A DNA stretch of 64,000 nucleotides from positions 62,001 to 126,000 of the forward strand of contig CAVRVJ010000001.1 of the NCBI GenBank assembly GCA_963724645.1. The letters run 5' to 3'. Origin of the DNA: CAVXSP01 sp963724645 (GTDB lineage: Bacteria; Acidobacteriota; Vicinamibacteria; Vicinamibacterales; SCN-69-37). Positions 28,075 through 39,936 of this stretch are shown one piece after another (position 1 is the stretch's first letter; each line of letters starts with the position of its first letter). Below the pieces are notes generated by a model. It saw only the letters and a program-made list of their open reading frames with translations, was not told the origin of the DNA and did no database searches. The position numbers were made by a program, and so were the translations under genes.

Positions 28075-30477
28075 ATGATGAGTGAAGCTGCAATGGCCGA
28101 GGCGCCGGCAGGACATCCGCTCAGCGCGGAAGAACTCGGTCTGATCAACGCGTGGTGGCGCGCCTGCAACTACCTGTCGGTCGGCATGATCTACCTGCGC
28201 GACAACCCGCTGCTCCGCGAGCCGCTGACGGCCGAACACGTCAAGCTGCGGCTGCTCGGACACTGGGGCGCGAGTCCGGCGCTGTCGTTCGTGTGGGCCC
28301 ACTTGAACCGCCAGATCGTGAAACACGATCTGGACATGATCTTCGTCGCCGGTCCGGGCCACGGCGCGCCGGGGGTGCTCGGGCCCGCCTACCTCGAAGG
28401 CACCTACTCCGAGGTCTACCCGGACAAGAGCGAGGACGCCGAGGGACTGCAGAAGTTCTTCAAGCAGTTCTCTTTCCCGGACAGATCGGCTCGCACGTGA
28501 CGCCGGAAACGCCCGGCTCGATCCACGAAGGCGGCGAGCTCGGCTACAGCCTTTCGCACGCTTACGGGATGGTGCTCGACAACCCCGATCTGATCGTCGC
28601 CTGCGTCGTCGGCGACGGCGAAGCGGAGACGGGTCCCCTCGCCACGGCCTGGCACTCGAACAAGTTCATCAACCCGATCCGCGACGGCGCGGTCCTGCCG
28701 ATCCTCAACCTGAACGGCTACAAGATCGCCAACCCGACGATCCTGGCGCGCATCAGCCACGAGGAGCTGGAGTCGCTGTTTGTCGGCTACGGCTACAAGC
28801 CGTACTTCGTCGAGGGCAGCGATCCGGACGTCATGCACCAGACGATGGCGGCGACGCTCGAAAAGGCGATCGGCGAGATTCGGGCGCTGCAGCAGCAGGC
28901 GCGGACGACGAACACGCCGTTCAGACCGCGCTGGCCGATGATCGTGCTTCCGGTCGCCGAAAGGCTGGACCGGGCCCAAGGAGATCAACGGGCACAAAGC
29001 GGAAGGCTCGTGGCGGTCGCACCAGGTGCCGTTCTCGGACGTGCATGACAATCCGGCCCATCTGCAAGCTGCTCGAAGACTGGCTGCGCAGCTACAAGCC
29101 CGAAGAGCTCTTCGACGCGACCGGCGCGCTGCGGCCCGAACTCAAGGCGCTCGCGCCGAAGGGCACCCGGCGCATGAGCGCCAACCCGCATGCCAACGGC
29201 GGCCTGCTGCGCAAGGATCTCGTCGCTGCCGGACTTCCGCGACTACGCCGTCAAGGTGCCGCACGCGGGCAAGGTGCTGTACGAGAACACCAAGCCGCTC
29301 GGCGAGTTCCTGCGCGACATCCTGCGCAGGAACCCGACGACGTTCCGCGTGTTCGGCCCGGACGAGACCGCCTCGAATCGGCTGCAGGCGATCTACGAAG
29401 CGAGCAAGAAGACGTGGCTCGCGGACATGCTGCCCGAAGACGCCGACGGCGGCGAGCTCGCGCCCGACGGCCGCGTGATGGAGATGCTCTCCGAGCACAC
29501 GCTGATCGGCTGGCTCGAAGGCTACCTGCTCACGGGCCGGCACGGGTTCTTCCACACCTACGAAGCATTCGCCCACGTGATCGATTCGATGTTCAACCAG
29601 CACGCGAAATGGCTGGACATCTCGAAGAACCACGTGCCGTGGCGCGCCGCCGTGGCGTCGGAGAACATCCTGCTGTCGTCCACGGTGTGGCGGCAGGATC
29701 ACAACGGCTTCTCGCACCAGGATCCCGGGTTCATCGATCTCGTCACCAACAAGAGCGCGAGCGTCGCCCGCGTGTATCTGCCGCCGGACGCCAACACGCT
29801 GCTGTCGGTCGCCGACCATTGCCTGCGCTCGACCGACTACATCAACGTCATCGTCTGCGACAAGCAGAAGCACCTGCAGTTCACGACGATCGACGAGGCG
29901 ATCGTCCACTGCGCCAAAGGCTTCGGCATCTGGGCGCGGGCGAGCAACGACCAGGGCGCCGAGCCCGACGTCGTGATGGCCTCCTGCGGCGACGTCGCGA
30001 CGCAGGAAGCGCTCGCGGCCACGGCCATCCTGCGCGAGCGTCTGCCGGAGCTGAAGGTGCGCTTCGTCAACGTGGTGGATCTGTTCAAGCTGCAGCCGGC
30101 GACCGAGCACCCGCATGGATCGACAGAGCACGAGTTCGACAGCGTGTTCACGACGAACAAGCCGATCATCTTCAACTTCCACGGGTATCCGTGGCTGATT
30201 CACAAGCTCGCGTACCGGTTCAAGGGCCACGAGCACCTGCACGTGCGCGGGTACAAGGAGAAAGGCAACATCAACACGCCGCTCGAGCTGGCGCTGCTGA
30301 ACGAGACGTCGCGCTTCCACCTGGTCATCGACGTGATCGATCGGGTGCCGGCGCTCGTCGCGAGAGGCCGGGCACCTGCGCGAGGAGATGAAGAACGCGA
30401 TCGTCGACAACATGCGCTACGCGCACGAGCACGGCGCCGATCGGCCGGAGTTCACCAACTGGGTGTGGCCGCTGTAA
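28075..30477 (+). CDS. xfp: xylulose-5-P/fructose-6-P phosphoketolase (five frameshifts)
   Basis: The start ATG at 28075 follows GGGAGAAAG. Pieces in changing frames read as one protein of about 800 residues, the family length. TPP-domain motifs are GPGHGAPGVLGPAYLEG, SIHEGGELGYSLSHAYG, GDGEAETGPLATAWHSNKF and LNLNGYKIANPT. C-terminal ones are HNGFSHQDPGFIDLV, VYLPPDANTLLSV, HGSTEHEFDSVFTTNKP and FTNWVWPL just before the stop. Frame changes occur near 28480 (one G missing), 28951 (extra C), 29062, 29224 and 30363. The enzyme splits xylulose-5-P or fructose-6-P with phosphate into acetyl-P and a shorter aldose phosphate. Every catalytic block is intact, which favours sequencing error over decay, but five breaks in one gene is exceptional. 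First gene of a likely xfp-glgP-pgm operon. Confidence 0.9.
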
Positions 30478-30501
30478 GGGCTGCAGGAAAGGACGGGCAA
30501 C

Positions 30502-33023
<2,522 letters not shown>

Positions 33024-33055
33024 CGAAAGACCGCGCCTCCGGAGGAAGATAGGCG

Positions 33056-34738
33056 GTGGCAACGCATCCACTCGCAGGACGAGCGGCACCGCCGGAGTTC
33101 CTGATCGACCCCGGTCGTGTACGCAACGACTACTACGTGCGACAGCCTGATCCTGCCGACGCCGCACAACGCGTGAGTTTCGGCACCAGTGGACACCGAG
33201 GCTCGTCGCTTCGAGGGTCGTTCAACGAAGCGCACGTCCTGGCCATCACCCAGGCCGTGTGCGAGCACCGGCGTCGGCAGGGCATCGACGGTCCGCTCTA
33301 CATCGGAACAGACACGCATGCGTTGTCGGAGCCGGCGTTCGGCACGGCACTCGAGGTGTTGGCGGCAAACGGCGTCGAAACGCTGGTCGACGCCGCCGGC
33401 GGCGCGACGCCCACCCCCGTCGTCTCGCACGCCATCCTCATGCACAACCGCGGCCGGACGTCCGGTCTCGCCGATGGCATCGTGATCACACCGTCGCACA
33501 ATCCGCCGGAAGACGGCGGTTTCAAGTACGACCCGCCGCACGGCGGGCCGGCCGATGCCGACATCACCCGCTGGATCGAGGAGCGCGCCAACGGGCTGCT
33601 GTCGAACGGTGCCGCGGCAGTTTCGAGGATCCCGTACGCGCGCGCGCGCCGTGCGGCCACGACCCACTCTTTCGACTACCTGCGAACCTACGTGGAGGAC
33701 CTGGCGTCGGTCGTGGACATGGAGGCGATCCGGACCGCCGGGCTCACGATCGGCGTCGATCCGCTCGGCGGGGCGGCCGTCGCCTACTGGCAGCCGATTG
33801 CCGAGCGATACGGTCTTCAGCTCGACGTGGTGAACACCACGATCGACCCGATGTTCGGATTCATGCCGCTCGACTGGGATGGCAAGATCCGAATGGACTG
33901 CTCGTCGCCATACGCGATGGCGCGGCTCGTCGCGCTCAAGGATCACTTCGACCTCGCGTTCGGCAACGACCCCGACGCAGACCGGCACGGCATCGTCACC
34001 CGTAGCGCCGGCCTGATGAACCCCAACCACTACCTCGCGGCCGCGATCGGCTACCTGTTCACTCATCGGCCCGAATGGCGATCGGAGGCCGCCGTCGGCA
34101 AGACCGTTGTGAGCAGCAGCCTGATCGATCGCGTGACCGCGAAGGTGGGGCGGCGGCTTGTCGAAGTGCCAGTCGGGTTCAAGTGGTTCGTATCGGGGCT
34201 GCTCGATGGATCGCTTGGCTTTGGCGGAGAAGAAAGCGCCGGCGCGTCGTTCCTGCGGCGCGACGGCACAGTCTGGGTGACCGACAAGGACGGCATCGTC
34301 ATGAATCTCCTCGCCGCCGAGATCCTCGGGGCGACAGGCCGCGATCCGTCCGAGTTGTACGCCGATCTCAGCGGCGAGCTGGGCGCGCCGGCGTACGAGC
34401 GCATCGACGCGCCGGCCACGGCGCAACAGAAGTCGGCGCTGCTTGGTCTCTCGGCCGCCGACGTCGATGCCACCGAGCTGGCCGGCGATCCGATCCAGGC
34501 GATCCTCACGGTGGCGCCCGGCAACCAGGCTTCAATCGGCGGCCTGAAGGTGGTCACGGCTCAGGGCTGGTTCGCCGCACGTCCGTCCGGCACAGAAGAC
34601 GTCTACAAGCTGTATGCCGAGAGCTTCCGTGGCGTCGAGCATCTGCGGCGCATTCAGACGGAAGCACAGGCGCTGCTGGCCCGGGCGTTCGCGGCGGCAT
34701 CTTCGACGCTCGCGAGGGCGATCGCCAAGGAGAGGTGA
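33056..34738 (+). CDS. pgm: alpha-D-glucose phosphate-specific phosphoglucomutase
   Basis: 560 intact residues from a GTG at 33056 with GGAGGAAG upstream. Motifs are RVSFGTSGHRG near residue 40, the phosphoserine loop ITPSHNPPEDGGFKY, metal loop FGNDPDADRHG, sugar-binding GGEESAGASF and phosphate-binding ARPSGTEDVYK. It interconverts glucose-1-P and glucose-6-P in the cytosol. It lies 32 bases after glgP, on the same strand and downstream of xfp, so it links glycogen breakdown to the phosphoketolase route. The gene is free of frameshifts although its two upstream neighbours are heavily affected. Confidence 0.95.
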   Translation: MATHPLAGRAAPPEFLIDPGRVRNDYYVRQPDPADAAQRVSFGTSGHRGSSLRGSFNEAHVLAITQAVCEHRRRQGIDGPLYIGTDTHALSEPAFGTALEVLAANGVETLVDAAGGATPTPVVSHAILMHNRGRTSGLADGIVITPSHNPPEDGGFKYDPPHGGPADADITRWIEERANGLLSNGAAAVSRIPYARARRAATTHSFDYLRTYVEDLASVVDMEAIRTAGLTIGVDPLGGAAVAYWQPIAERYGLQLDVVNTTIDPMFGFMPLDWDGKIRMDCSSPYAMARLVALKDHFDLAFGNDPDADRHGIVTRSAGLMNPNHYLAAAIGYLFTHRPEWRSEAAVGKTVVSSSLIDRVTAKVGRRLVEVPVGFKWFVSGLLDGSLGFGGEESAGASFLRRDGTVWVTDKDGIVMNLLAAEILGATGRDPSELYADLSGELGAPAYERIDAPATAQQKSALLGLSAADVDATELAGDPIQAILTVAPGNQASIGGLKVVTAQGWFAARPSGTEDVYKLYAESFRGVEHLRRIQTEAQALLARAFAAASSTLARAIAKER

Positions 34739-34754
34739 GAAAAAGAGAACAGCT

Positions 34755-37310
34755 TCAGTCCGCCCTGAGCGCCGACATCGGCGAGATGCCGGCCGCCCTG
34801 GCGGCCGGGATCAACGCGGCCACGAGCGCCGCGATGGCGAGCGCGGTGCTCGCGAATCCCAGCGCCGGCGGATCCCAGAACTTGACGTTGTACAGCTGCC
34901 CCGAGATGAACCGCCCGGCCGCGATGGCCAACGGCACGCCGATGACGAGTCCGACCAGCACCCACTTGAACGCGCCGCGGAGCACGTGGCTCATCACGCG
35001 CGCCCGGTCGGCGCCGAGCGCCATGCGGACGCCGATTTCGTTCGTCTGCTGCGCGACCGAGTAGGCGGTAACGCTGTACAGGCCGATCGCCGCGAGCAGC
35101 AGAGCCACCGATCCGAACAGCGCCGCCAGACCAGCGACCGCGCGCTGCTGGTTGAACGACAGCGCGACCTGTCCCTCCATTGTCCGGACGTACTGAATCG
35201 TCAGGTTGGGATCCACCTCGGCAAGCGCCTTGCGCAGCGCCGGCTCGATCGCGCTGAGCGGCTGATGGGTCACGAGCATCATCGCCTGGATCGAGTGCGA
35301 GCCGAACTCGAGCCGCTGCATGCCCTGATCGCGATAGTTGACGTACTGCGCGAGCGGGACGAAGAACATCGGGCGCGCGGGCTGGTCGAGCGCAAATCCG
35401 GCGAACTTGGCATCGCCGACGATGCCGACGATCTCGAACGTGCCGGCATTTTCCGGCACGTTGAGGCCAAAGTGCATGCCGATGGGATCCTCGTGGCTCG
35501 AGAAGAACCGTTTCACGAACGCTTCGTTCACGATGGCCACCGCGGCGGTCGTCTCACGGTCCGACGTGCCGAACGCGCGCCCGCGGATCATCTTCATGCC
35601 GAAGTTCTGCATGTAGGTGGCGCTGACCCGATCCCACGACGCACCGGTCGGCGCGCCGGGCTTGGGGGGCGGATGGCCCTGGACGAGGATGCCTTCGCCC
35701 CAGTTGTTCGTCAGCGGGTTGTAGAGGGCGAGGCCGGCGCCTTCGACGCCGGGAATCCGCGCCAATCGGTCTTCCATCTGCCGATACATTTCGGCCAGCT
35801 TCGGCCACGCGTATTGGGCCGGCGGCCGGTTCATTGACGCCACGACCCGCCCGTTCACCGCATACCCGAACTCCTGCGATTCGAGGTTGTTCAGCGTGCG
35901 CGACAGGAGCGTGGCGCCGGTGACGAGGACCACGGACAGCGTCGCCTGGATCACGAGCAGCGTCTTGCGCGCAAGCGACGAGCCGTCCCTCACGCGGCCT
36001 GCGCCGCGGAGCGCGTCGATGGGGTCGGTGCGCGTCTGGAACCACGCGGGCGCCGCGCCGAAGATCAGCCCAGTCGCGAGCGCCAGCGCCGTGGCGAAGC
36101 CGAGCACCGGCAGCGACGGCGCGGTGCTGATCGGCAGAAACTGCGCGTTTGAGAACGCCAGGGTGAGCAGCAGCCGTGACGCGCCAATCGCCACGAGCAG
36201 CCCGGCGGCCGCGCCGCCGAGGGCGAGCACGACGCTCTCGACGAGCGCCTGCAGCACGAGTGTGGCGCGCGAGGCGCCGATGGCGAGCCTGACGGCGGTC
36301 TGGGTTCGCCGCGCGACCGCACGCGCGAGCATCAGGTTGGCCACGTTGGCGCAGGCAATGAGCAGCACGACGCCGCAGACGGCCAGCAGGATCTGCAGGC
36401 TGCTCCGGTACTGCTCTTTCATGATGCCGATCCCGCCGCCGGCGGGGACCACGGCGATGTACTGCTTCGGCAACTGACGGACGATGTCGGGCATCCAGTT
36501 GGCGGGATAGCCGGCGTCGTGCTGCATCCAGTTGCGAAGGAGGCCGGTCAACCGCGGCGCCAGCCCGTCAATCGACGCGCCGGGCCTCAATCTGCCGATC
36601 GCTCGGAGCCACGCCCCGCCAGTCTGCCTGAGCAGACTGTTCCCGCCGGCGATCATCGGCTCCTGTTCGATGGGAATCCACACATCTGGCGGATTCCCTT
36701 TCAGCGTCTCGCCGAAGAAACCGGGAGGCGACACCCCAATCACCGTGAACGGATGCCCTTCGATCACGAGCGAGGCGCCGACAAGGCCGGCGTCGCTGCC
36801 GTAGGCGGTCTGCCAGACATGGTGGCTGAGCACGACCACCGGCGGCGCGCCGGCGGCATCGTCAGCCAACGTCAGCATGCGGCCCCCGAACGCGCCGACG
36901 CCGAGTGTCGTGAAGTAGTTGCCAGTGACGTACTCGGCGATGAGCGGTTTGGCCGCCGCGTCCGTCCCCGCGCGCCGCACGCTCAACCGGCCGCTGCCCG
37001 CCTGAAACGCGGTGACCTCGTCGAACTCCGGCGCGGCCTCTCGCAGCTTCTTGAACAGGGGATACGAAAACAGTCCCCACTCGTCCTGCGGCCCGCCTTC
37101 GACGCAGCAGTCGGTGCCGTCGCCGATGCGATAGAGCTGATCCGGGTCGGCGACCGGCAGCGACTTGAGCATCACGGCGTTGATGAGCGTGAAGATAGCG
37201 GTCGTGCCGCCAATGCCGAGCGCGAGCGTCAGGACCGCCGCGGTGGTGAACACGCGTGCAGCGAGCAACTGGCGGACGGCGTAGCGGACGGCGTCCATCA
37301 GGTGACTCAT
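34755..37310 (-). CDS. ADOP-type ABC transporter permease (MacB/FtsX duplicated permease)
   Basis: 851 residues from the ATG at 37310. The N-terminus (MDAVRYAVRQLLAARVFTTA, then LALGIGGTTAIFTLINAVML) is the hallmark of acidobacterial duplicated orphan permeases. A periplasmic MacB-PCD domain, a first FtsX block (about residues 330-450, LLAVCGVVLLIACANVANLM), a second periplasmic domain, and a C-terminal FtsX block (EIGVRMALGADRARVMSHVL) follow. No ATPase gene adjoins, as usual for this orphan group. The role is probably export or mechanotransmission across the envelope; substrate unknown. The frame stays open to 38045, but those extra residues are antisense to a real gene and are excluded. 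Convergent with pgm, 16 bases apart. Confidence 0.88.
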   Translation of the reverse strand: MSHLMDAVRYAVRQLLAARVFTTAAVLTLALGIGGTTAIFTLINAVMLKSLPVADPDQLYRIGDGTDCCVEGGPQDEWGLFSYPLFKKLREAAPEFDEVTAFQAGSGRLSVRRAGTDAAAKPLIAEYVTGNYFTTLGVGAFGGRMLTLADDAAGAPPVVVLSHHVWQTAYGSDAGLVGASLVIEGHPFTVIGVSPPGFFGETLKGNPPDVWIPIEQEPMIAGGNSLLRQTGGAWLRAIGRLRPGASIDGLAPRLTGLLRNWMQHDAGYPANWMPDIVRQLPKQYIAVVPAGGGIGIMKEQYRSSLQILLAVCGVVLLIACANVANLMLARAVARRTQTAVRLAIGASRATLVLQALVESVVLALGGAAAGLLVAIGASRLLLTLAFSNAQFLPISTAPSLPVLGFATALALATGLIFGAAPAWFQTRTDPIDALRGAGRVRDGSSLARKTLLVIQATLSVVLVTGATLLSRTLNNLESQEFGYAVNGRVVASMNRPPAQYAWPKLAEMYRQMEDRLARIPGVEGAGLALYNPLTNNWGEGILVQGHPPPKPGAPTGASWDRVSATYMQNFGMKMIRGRAFGTSDRETTAAVAIVNEAFVKRFFSSHEDPIGMHFGLNVPENAGTFEIVGIVGDAKFAGFALDQPARPMFFVPLAQYVNYRDQGMQRLEFGSHSIQAMMLVTHQPLSAIEPALRKALAEVDPNLTIQYVRTMEGQVALSFNQQRAVAGLAALFGSVALLLAAIGLYSVTAYSVAQQTNEIGVRMALGADRARVMSHVLRGAFKWVLVGLVIGVPLAIAAGRFISGQLYNVKFWDPPALGFASTALAIAALVAALIPAARAAGISPMSALRAD

Positions 37311-37502
37311 GGGGGCTTGGACGGGACGAGCCGGAGAATGGATAGCTGCCGGTGGCCGGACCAACTCTACTCCGACAGCCGGTTTCCAACTTGACATGCT
37401 GTGGATCTGCCGCAGAGACTGGCCGTTCGTTTGCCCTTCGACGGTCGCGGCCACGACCGTTGTGACGCCGGCCCCCAGCCGTCCCGGGCTCAGGGAGGTA
37501 GC

Positions 37503-38537
37503 ATGGCGATTCTCTACGGCGTCCTCCGCGGACACCCCGACCGCTACAAGCGCGAAGACAACGCGTCCACGCCGCATCTGCAGATTCGCGTGCTCGAGGA
37601 CGGGGGGCAGCCGTGGCGGATTGCCGTGAACGTGCAATCCGACAGCGGATCGAACGTCGCCTTCTGGGTCGTGGACCCGCTCATCGGCGAGCCGGTGCTG
37701 GCGTCGCTCCCGGCGCTCGCCTCGGGATTCAGTACCGCCGCGCTCAATGCCGGCCACGCCCTCGACTACGTCAAGGCGCCGCTCTTCGACTTCACGCTCG
37801 GCCGGGTGCTGCCGCCGACCGGACAGGCGAACAGCGACGATTTGCAGGACCTGCTGTCGCTCTACCTCGATCAATGCAAAGCGGCTGGCGGCGAAGTGTA
37901 TGCGTTCGGCGCCAAGTTCGATCAGAACCTGCACAAGCCTATCGACGCCGAGTTCGGCAACCTCGACGGCCTGCACGGCATTCACGACATTCACATGAAT
38001 CAGGGCAACGTCGGCCAGCACGCCGGCGACAACGCCGTGTTCCACGATGGTGGAATCATCCTCGAGTTCCCCGACCGTTTCCTCGGGCTGTTCCTCGGCT
38101 TCCAGACGCAGTGCGTGCCGACAGACGCTGCAGGCAACGCCGCGGCTGGTTCAACCACCATCGGCCAACTGCTCTCGGGCGGACCGCCGCCACCTCCGGT
38201 GACGGCGACGGGCGCGGTCTACATGGCGCACGCGCTGATCAATCCGACCGGCGCCGATCCGGGCAAGGAGATCATCGTGCTCGCGAGTCTGTCGACGACG
38301 ACGCAGACGATCAGCAACTGGCGGCTGCTCGACAAGAACGGCCGTGTGACGCCGATCGACGCGACGCTCGCCTCAGGTTCGTTTGTGAGTATTGCCCTCG
38401 ACGGCAACGGTGTGCAGCTCGGCAACCAGGGCGGCAACCTGATCCTGCAGGATCACATGGGCGCGCAGGTAGACGCCGTGACCTACACGGGCGAGGACGC
38501 GTCGCCCGAGGATCGCTTCGTCCGCTTCAGGCGCTGA
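37503..38537 (+). CDS. DUF2278 (YukJ-like) protein with C-terminal lamin-tail-like domain
   Basis: 344 residues from the ATG at 37503, preceded by CAGGGAGGTAGC. The first 220 residues match DUF2278: GVLRGHPDRYKRE at the start, PHLQIRVLEDG, WRIAVNVQSDSGSNV and GIHDIHMNQGN. After a Pro-rich linker (GGPPPPPVT) a beta-sandwich of about 110 residues follows (IVLASLSTTTQTISNWRLLD, IALDGNGVQLGNQGGNL), typical of lamin-tail domains. There is no signal peptide. The biochemical role of DUF2278 is not known. The gene is convergent with a uracil-DNA-glycosylase-like gene, 49 bases apart. Confidence 0.8.
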   Translation: MAILYGVLRGHPDRYKREDNASTPHLQIRVLEDGGQPWRIAVNVQSDSGSNVAFWVVDPLIGEPVLASLPALASGFSTAALNAGHALDYVKAPLFDFTLGRVLPPTGQANSDDLQDLLSLYLDQCKAAGGEVYAFGAKFDQNLHKPIDAEFGNLDGLHGIHDIHMNQGNVGQHAGDNAVFHDGGIILEFPDRFLGLFLGFQTQCVPTDAAGNAAAGSTTIGQLLSGGPPPPPVTATGAVYMAHALINPTGADPGKEIIVLASLSTTTQTISNWRLLDKNGRVTPIDATLASGSFVSIALDGNGVQLGNQGGNLILQDHMGAQVDAVTYTGEDASPEDRFVRFRR

Positions 38538-38586
38538 GGTCGCGCGGCGCAATCCAACGCAGCGAGATCTGCGGTGATCGCGGGCG

Positions 38587-39801
38587 TCAGACCGGGAACC
38601 CGGAACCGTCAACGGCCACATTCTGCCCGAGCTGATCGGTGGCTCCGGCCAGGTGTCCGTTCTGATAGCGGTACCTGAGGAACTGCCCTTGGCCGGCGGG
38701 TGGCGTCAACAAAAGGCTGACCCGATCGTCGGGTGAGGGCCGCTCGCAGCAGTTGTTGTGTCGCGGCTTGGCGGCCCGACCCCAGGAGTCGTCGCCCACG
38801 TACGCGGGGCACGTCTTGGGTAAGTCCCATCTGGGGATCCGTGCGTAATCGACCTCGGTAAAGTAGGCGCCGAAATTCGGGCTGCTCGCGTCTCCATCAG
38901 GATCAGGAGTCACGATCGCCTTGAGTTGACTAATTGCGGCGTGCCATCCGTTGAGAGCGTGGTCGTCTCCACTGCCGGTCCGATCGACCGCCGCCGGATG
39001 CGCCAGCTTCAAGCCCGGGACGGTTTGCACTGCGGGATTCGATGCCGCCCACAGGTCGTACGCCAGGTGCGCGACGTCCCCAAACGCGACGATGGCCTGG
39101 ATCGCGCCACCTGCCAGCAGACCGTCGTAGAGCGCATGGCGAGCCGTGCGAATCGCCGCATTCGTCCGCAGGATCTCGAGACCCGCCGTTTTTTCGCTCG
39201 GGATCAGCGCGACGGCAAACGCGTTCACGAGCACATACGACCGCGTCAGTCCGAGCTTCGCGAGAAAGCCCTGGGTCTTCTGGCCTGAATCGCCAATGAG
39301 CGTGCGACGCGCGAACGGCAGACACTCGGCCGGACCTGGATCGGACGCGATGCACAGGATCCGCGCGCTGCCGTCCAGGCGGCCGCGGTAGAACACCGGG
39401 CCAAAGTCGTACCAGAATGTGGAGGCATCGCCAACGGCGGACAGGTAATCGGGCGTCGCCTCCATCACCGCTTTGATCGCGCCGGTCGGCCCAGGATCAG
39501 ACTGCGCCATCTCGGCGGCCGGAATCGGCCGGAGGATCGCGCGCGCCAACTCCAGCGGCGCGCCGTCCACGGTCCCGTTCAAGTGACTGGGCGTCACAAT
39601 CGTCAGGTCAACGATGGAGTGAGAGGCCGTGCCATGAAGCGTCTTCGTGGACGGATCTCCTTGAATCGTCCATTGGACGCCACCCAACGCGAGCGTGCCC
39701 TGCGTGGCGTTCGTCATCCGGAGAATCGCTTCACCCGCGGGCACGCCTGCACGCGTGGCGGCGAAGTAACCAACGGCACTCACCGTCGATGGGATGGCCA
39801 T
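38587..39801 (-). CDS. uracil-DNA glycosylase-superfamily-like protein with extra N- and C-terminal domains
   Basis: 404 intact residues from the ATG at 39801, with GACGAGAGGTCAAC upstream. Residues 1-110 look like a beta-sandwich with no signal peptide. Residues 130-315 follow the pattern of the uracil-DNA glycosylase superfamily: ILCIASDPGPAE (motif A position), GDSGQKTQGFLAKLGL, SYVLVNAFAV, AIVAFGDVAHLAYDLW and finally LKLAHPAA (HPS-like loop). The canonical catalytic Asp/Asn and the Fe-S cysteines of families 4/5 are not seen in their usual places. The last 60 residues include a CC pair (HNNCCERPSPDD). It may bind or process nucleic acid or a nucleoside, but activity is unproven. Divergent from an amidohydrolase. 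Confidence 0.68.
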   Translation of the reverse strand: MAIPSTVSAVGYFAATRAGVPAGEAILRMTNATQGTLALGGVQWTIQGDPSTKTLHGTASHSIVDLTIVTPSHLNGTVDGAPLELARAILRPIPAAEMAQSDPGPTGAIKAVMEATPDYLSAVGDASTFWYDFGPVFYRGRLDGSARILCIASDPGPAECLPFARRTLIGDSGQKTQGFLAKLGLTRSYVLVNAFAVALIPSEKTAGLEILRTNAAIRTARHALYDGLLAGGAIQAIVAFGDVAHLAYDLWAASNPAVQTVPGLKLAHPAAVDRTGSGDDHALNGWHAAISQLKAIVTPDPDGDASSPNFGAYFTEVDYARIPRWDLPKTCPAYVGDDSWGRAAKPRHNNCCERPSPDDRVSLLLTPPAGQGQFLRYRYQNGHLAGATDQLGQNVAVDGSGFPV

Positions 39802-39936
39802 GTTGACCTCTCGTCATTGGGAGAAGTCGTTCAGCCGCATGAGGGGAGCCAGACAGGCGGTTATTGAACGGACATTCGTGGTTGCATTGTCGCGCCGACT
39901 CGTTATCCTTGGTGGTGCCCCCCACCGTATCATTTC

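Noticed and set aside
37311..38045. N-terminal extension of the ADOP permease
   Set aside because: These 245 residues are antisense to the DUF2278 gene and show no signal or domain; the MSHLMDAVRYAVRQ start is typical of ADOP proteins.
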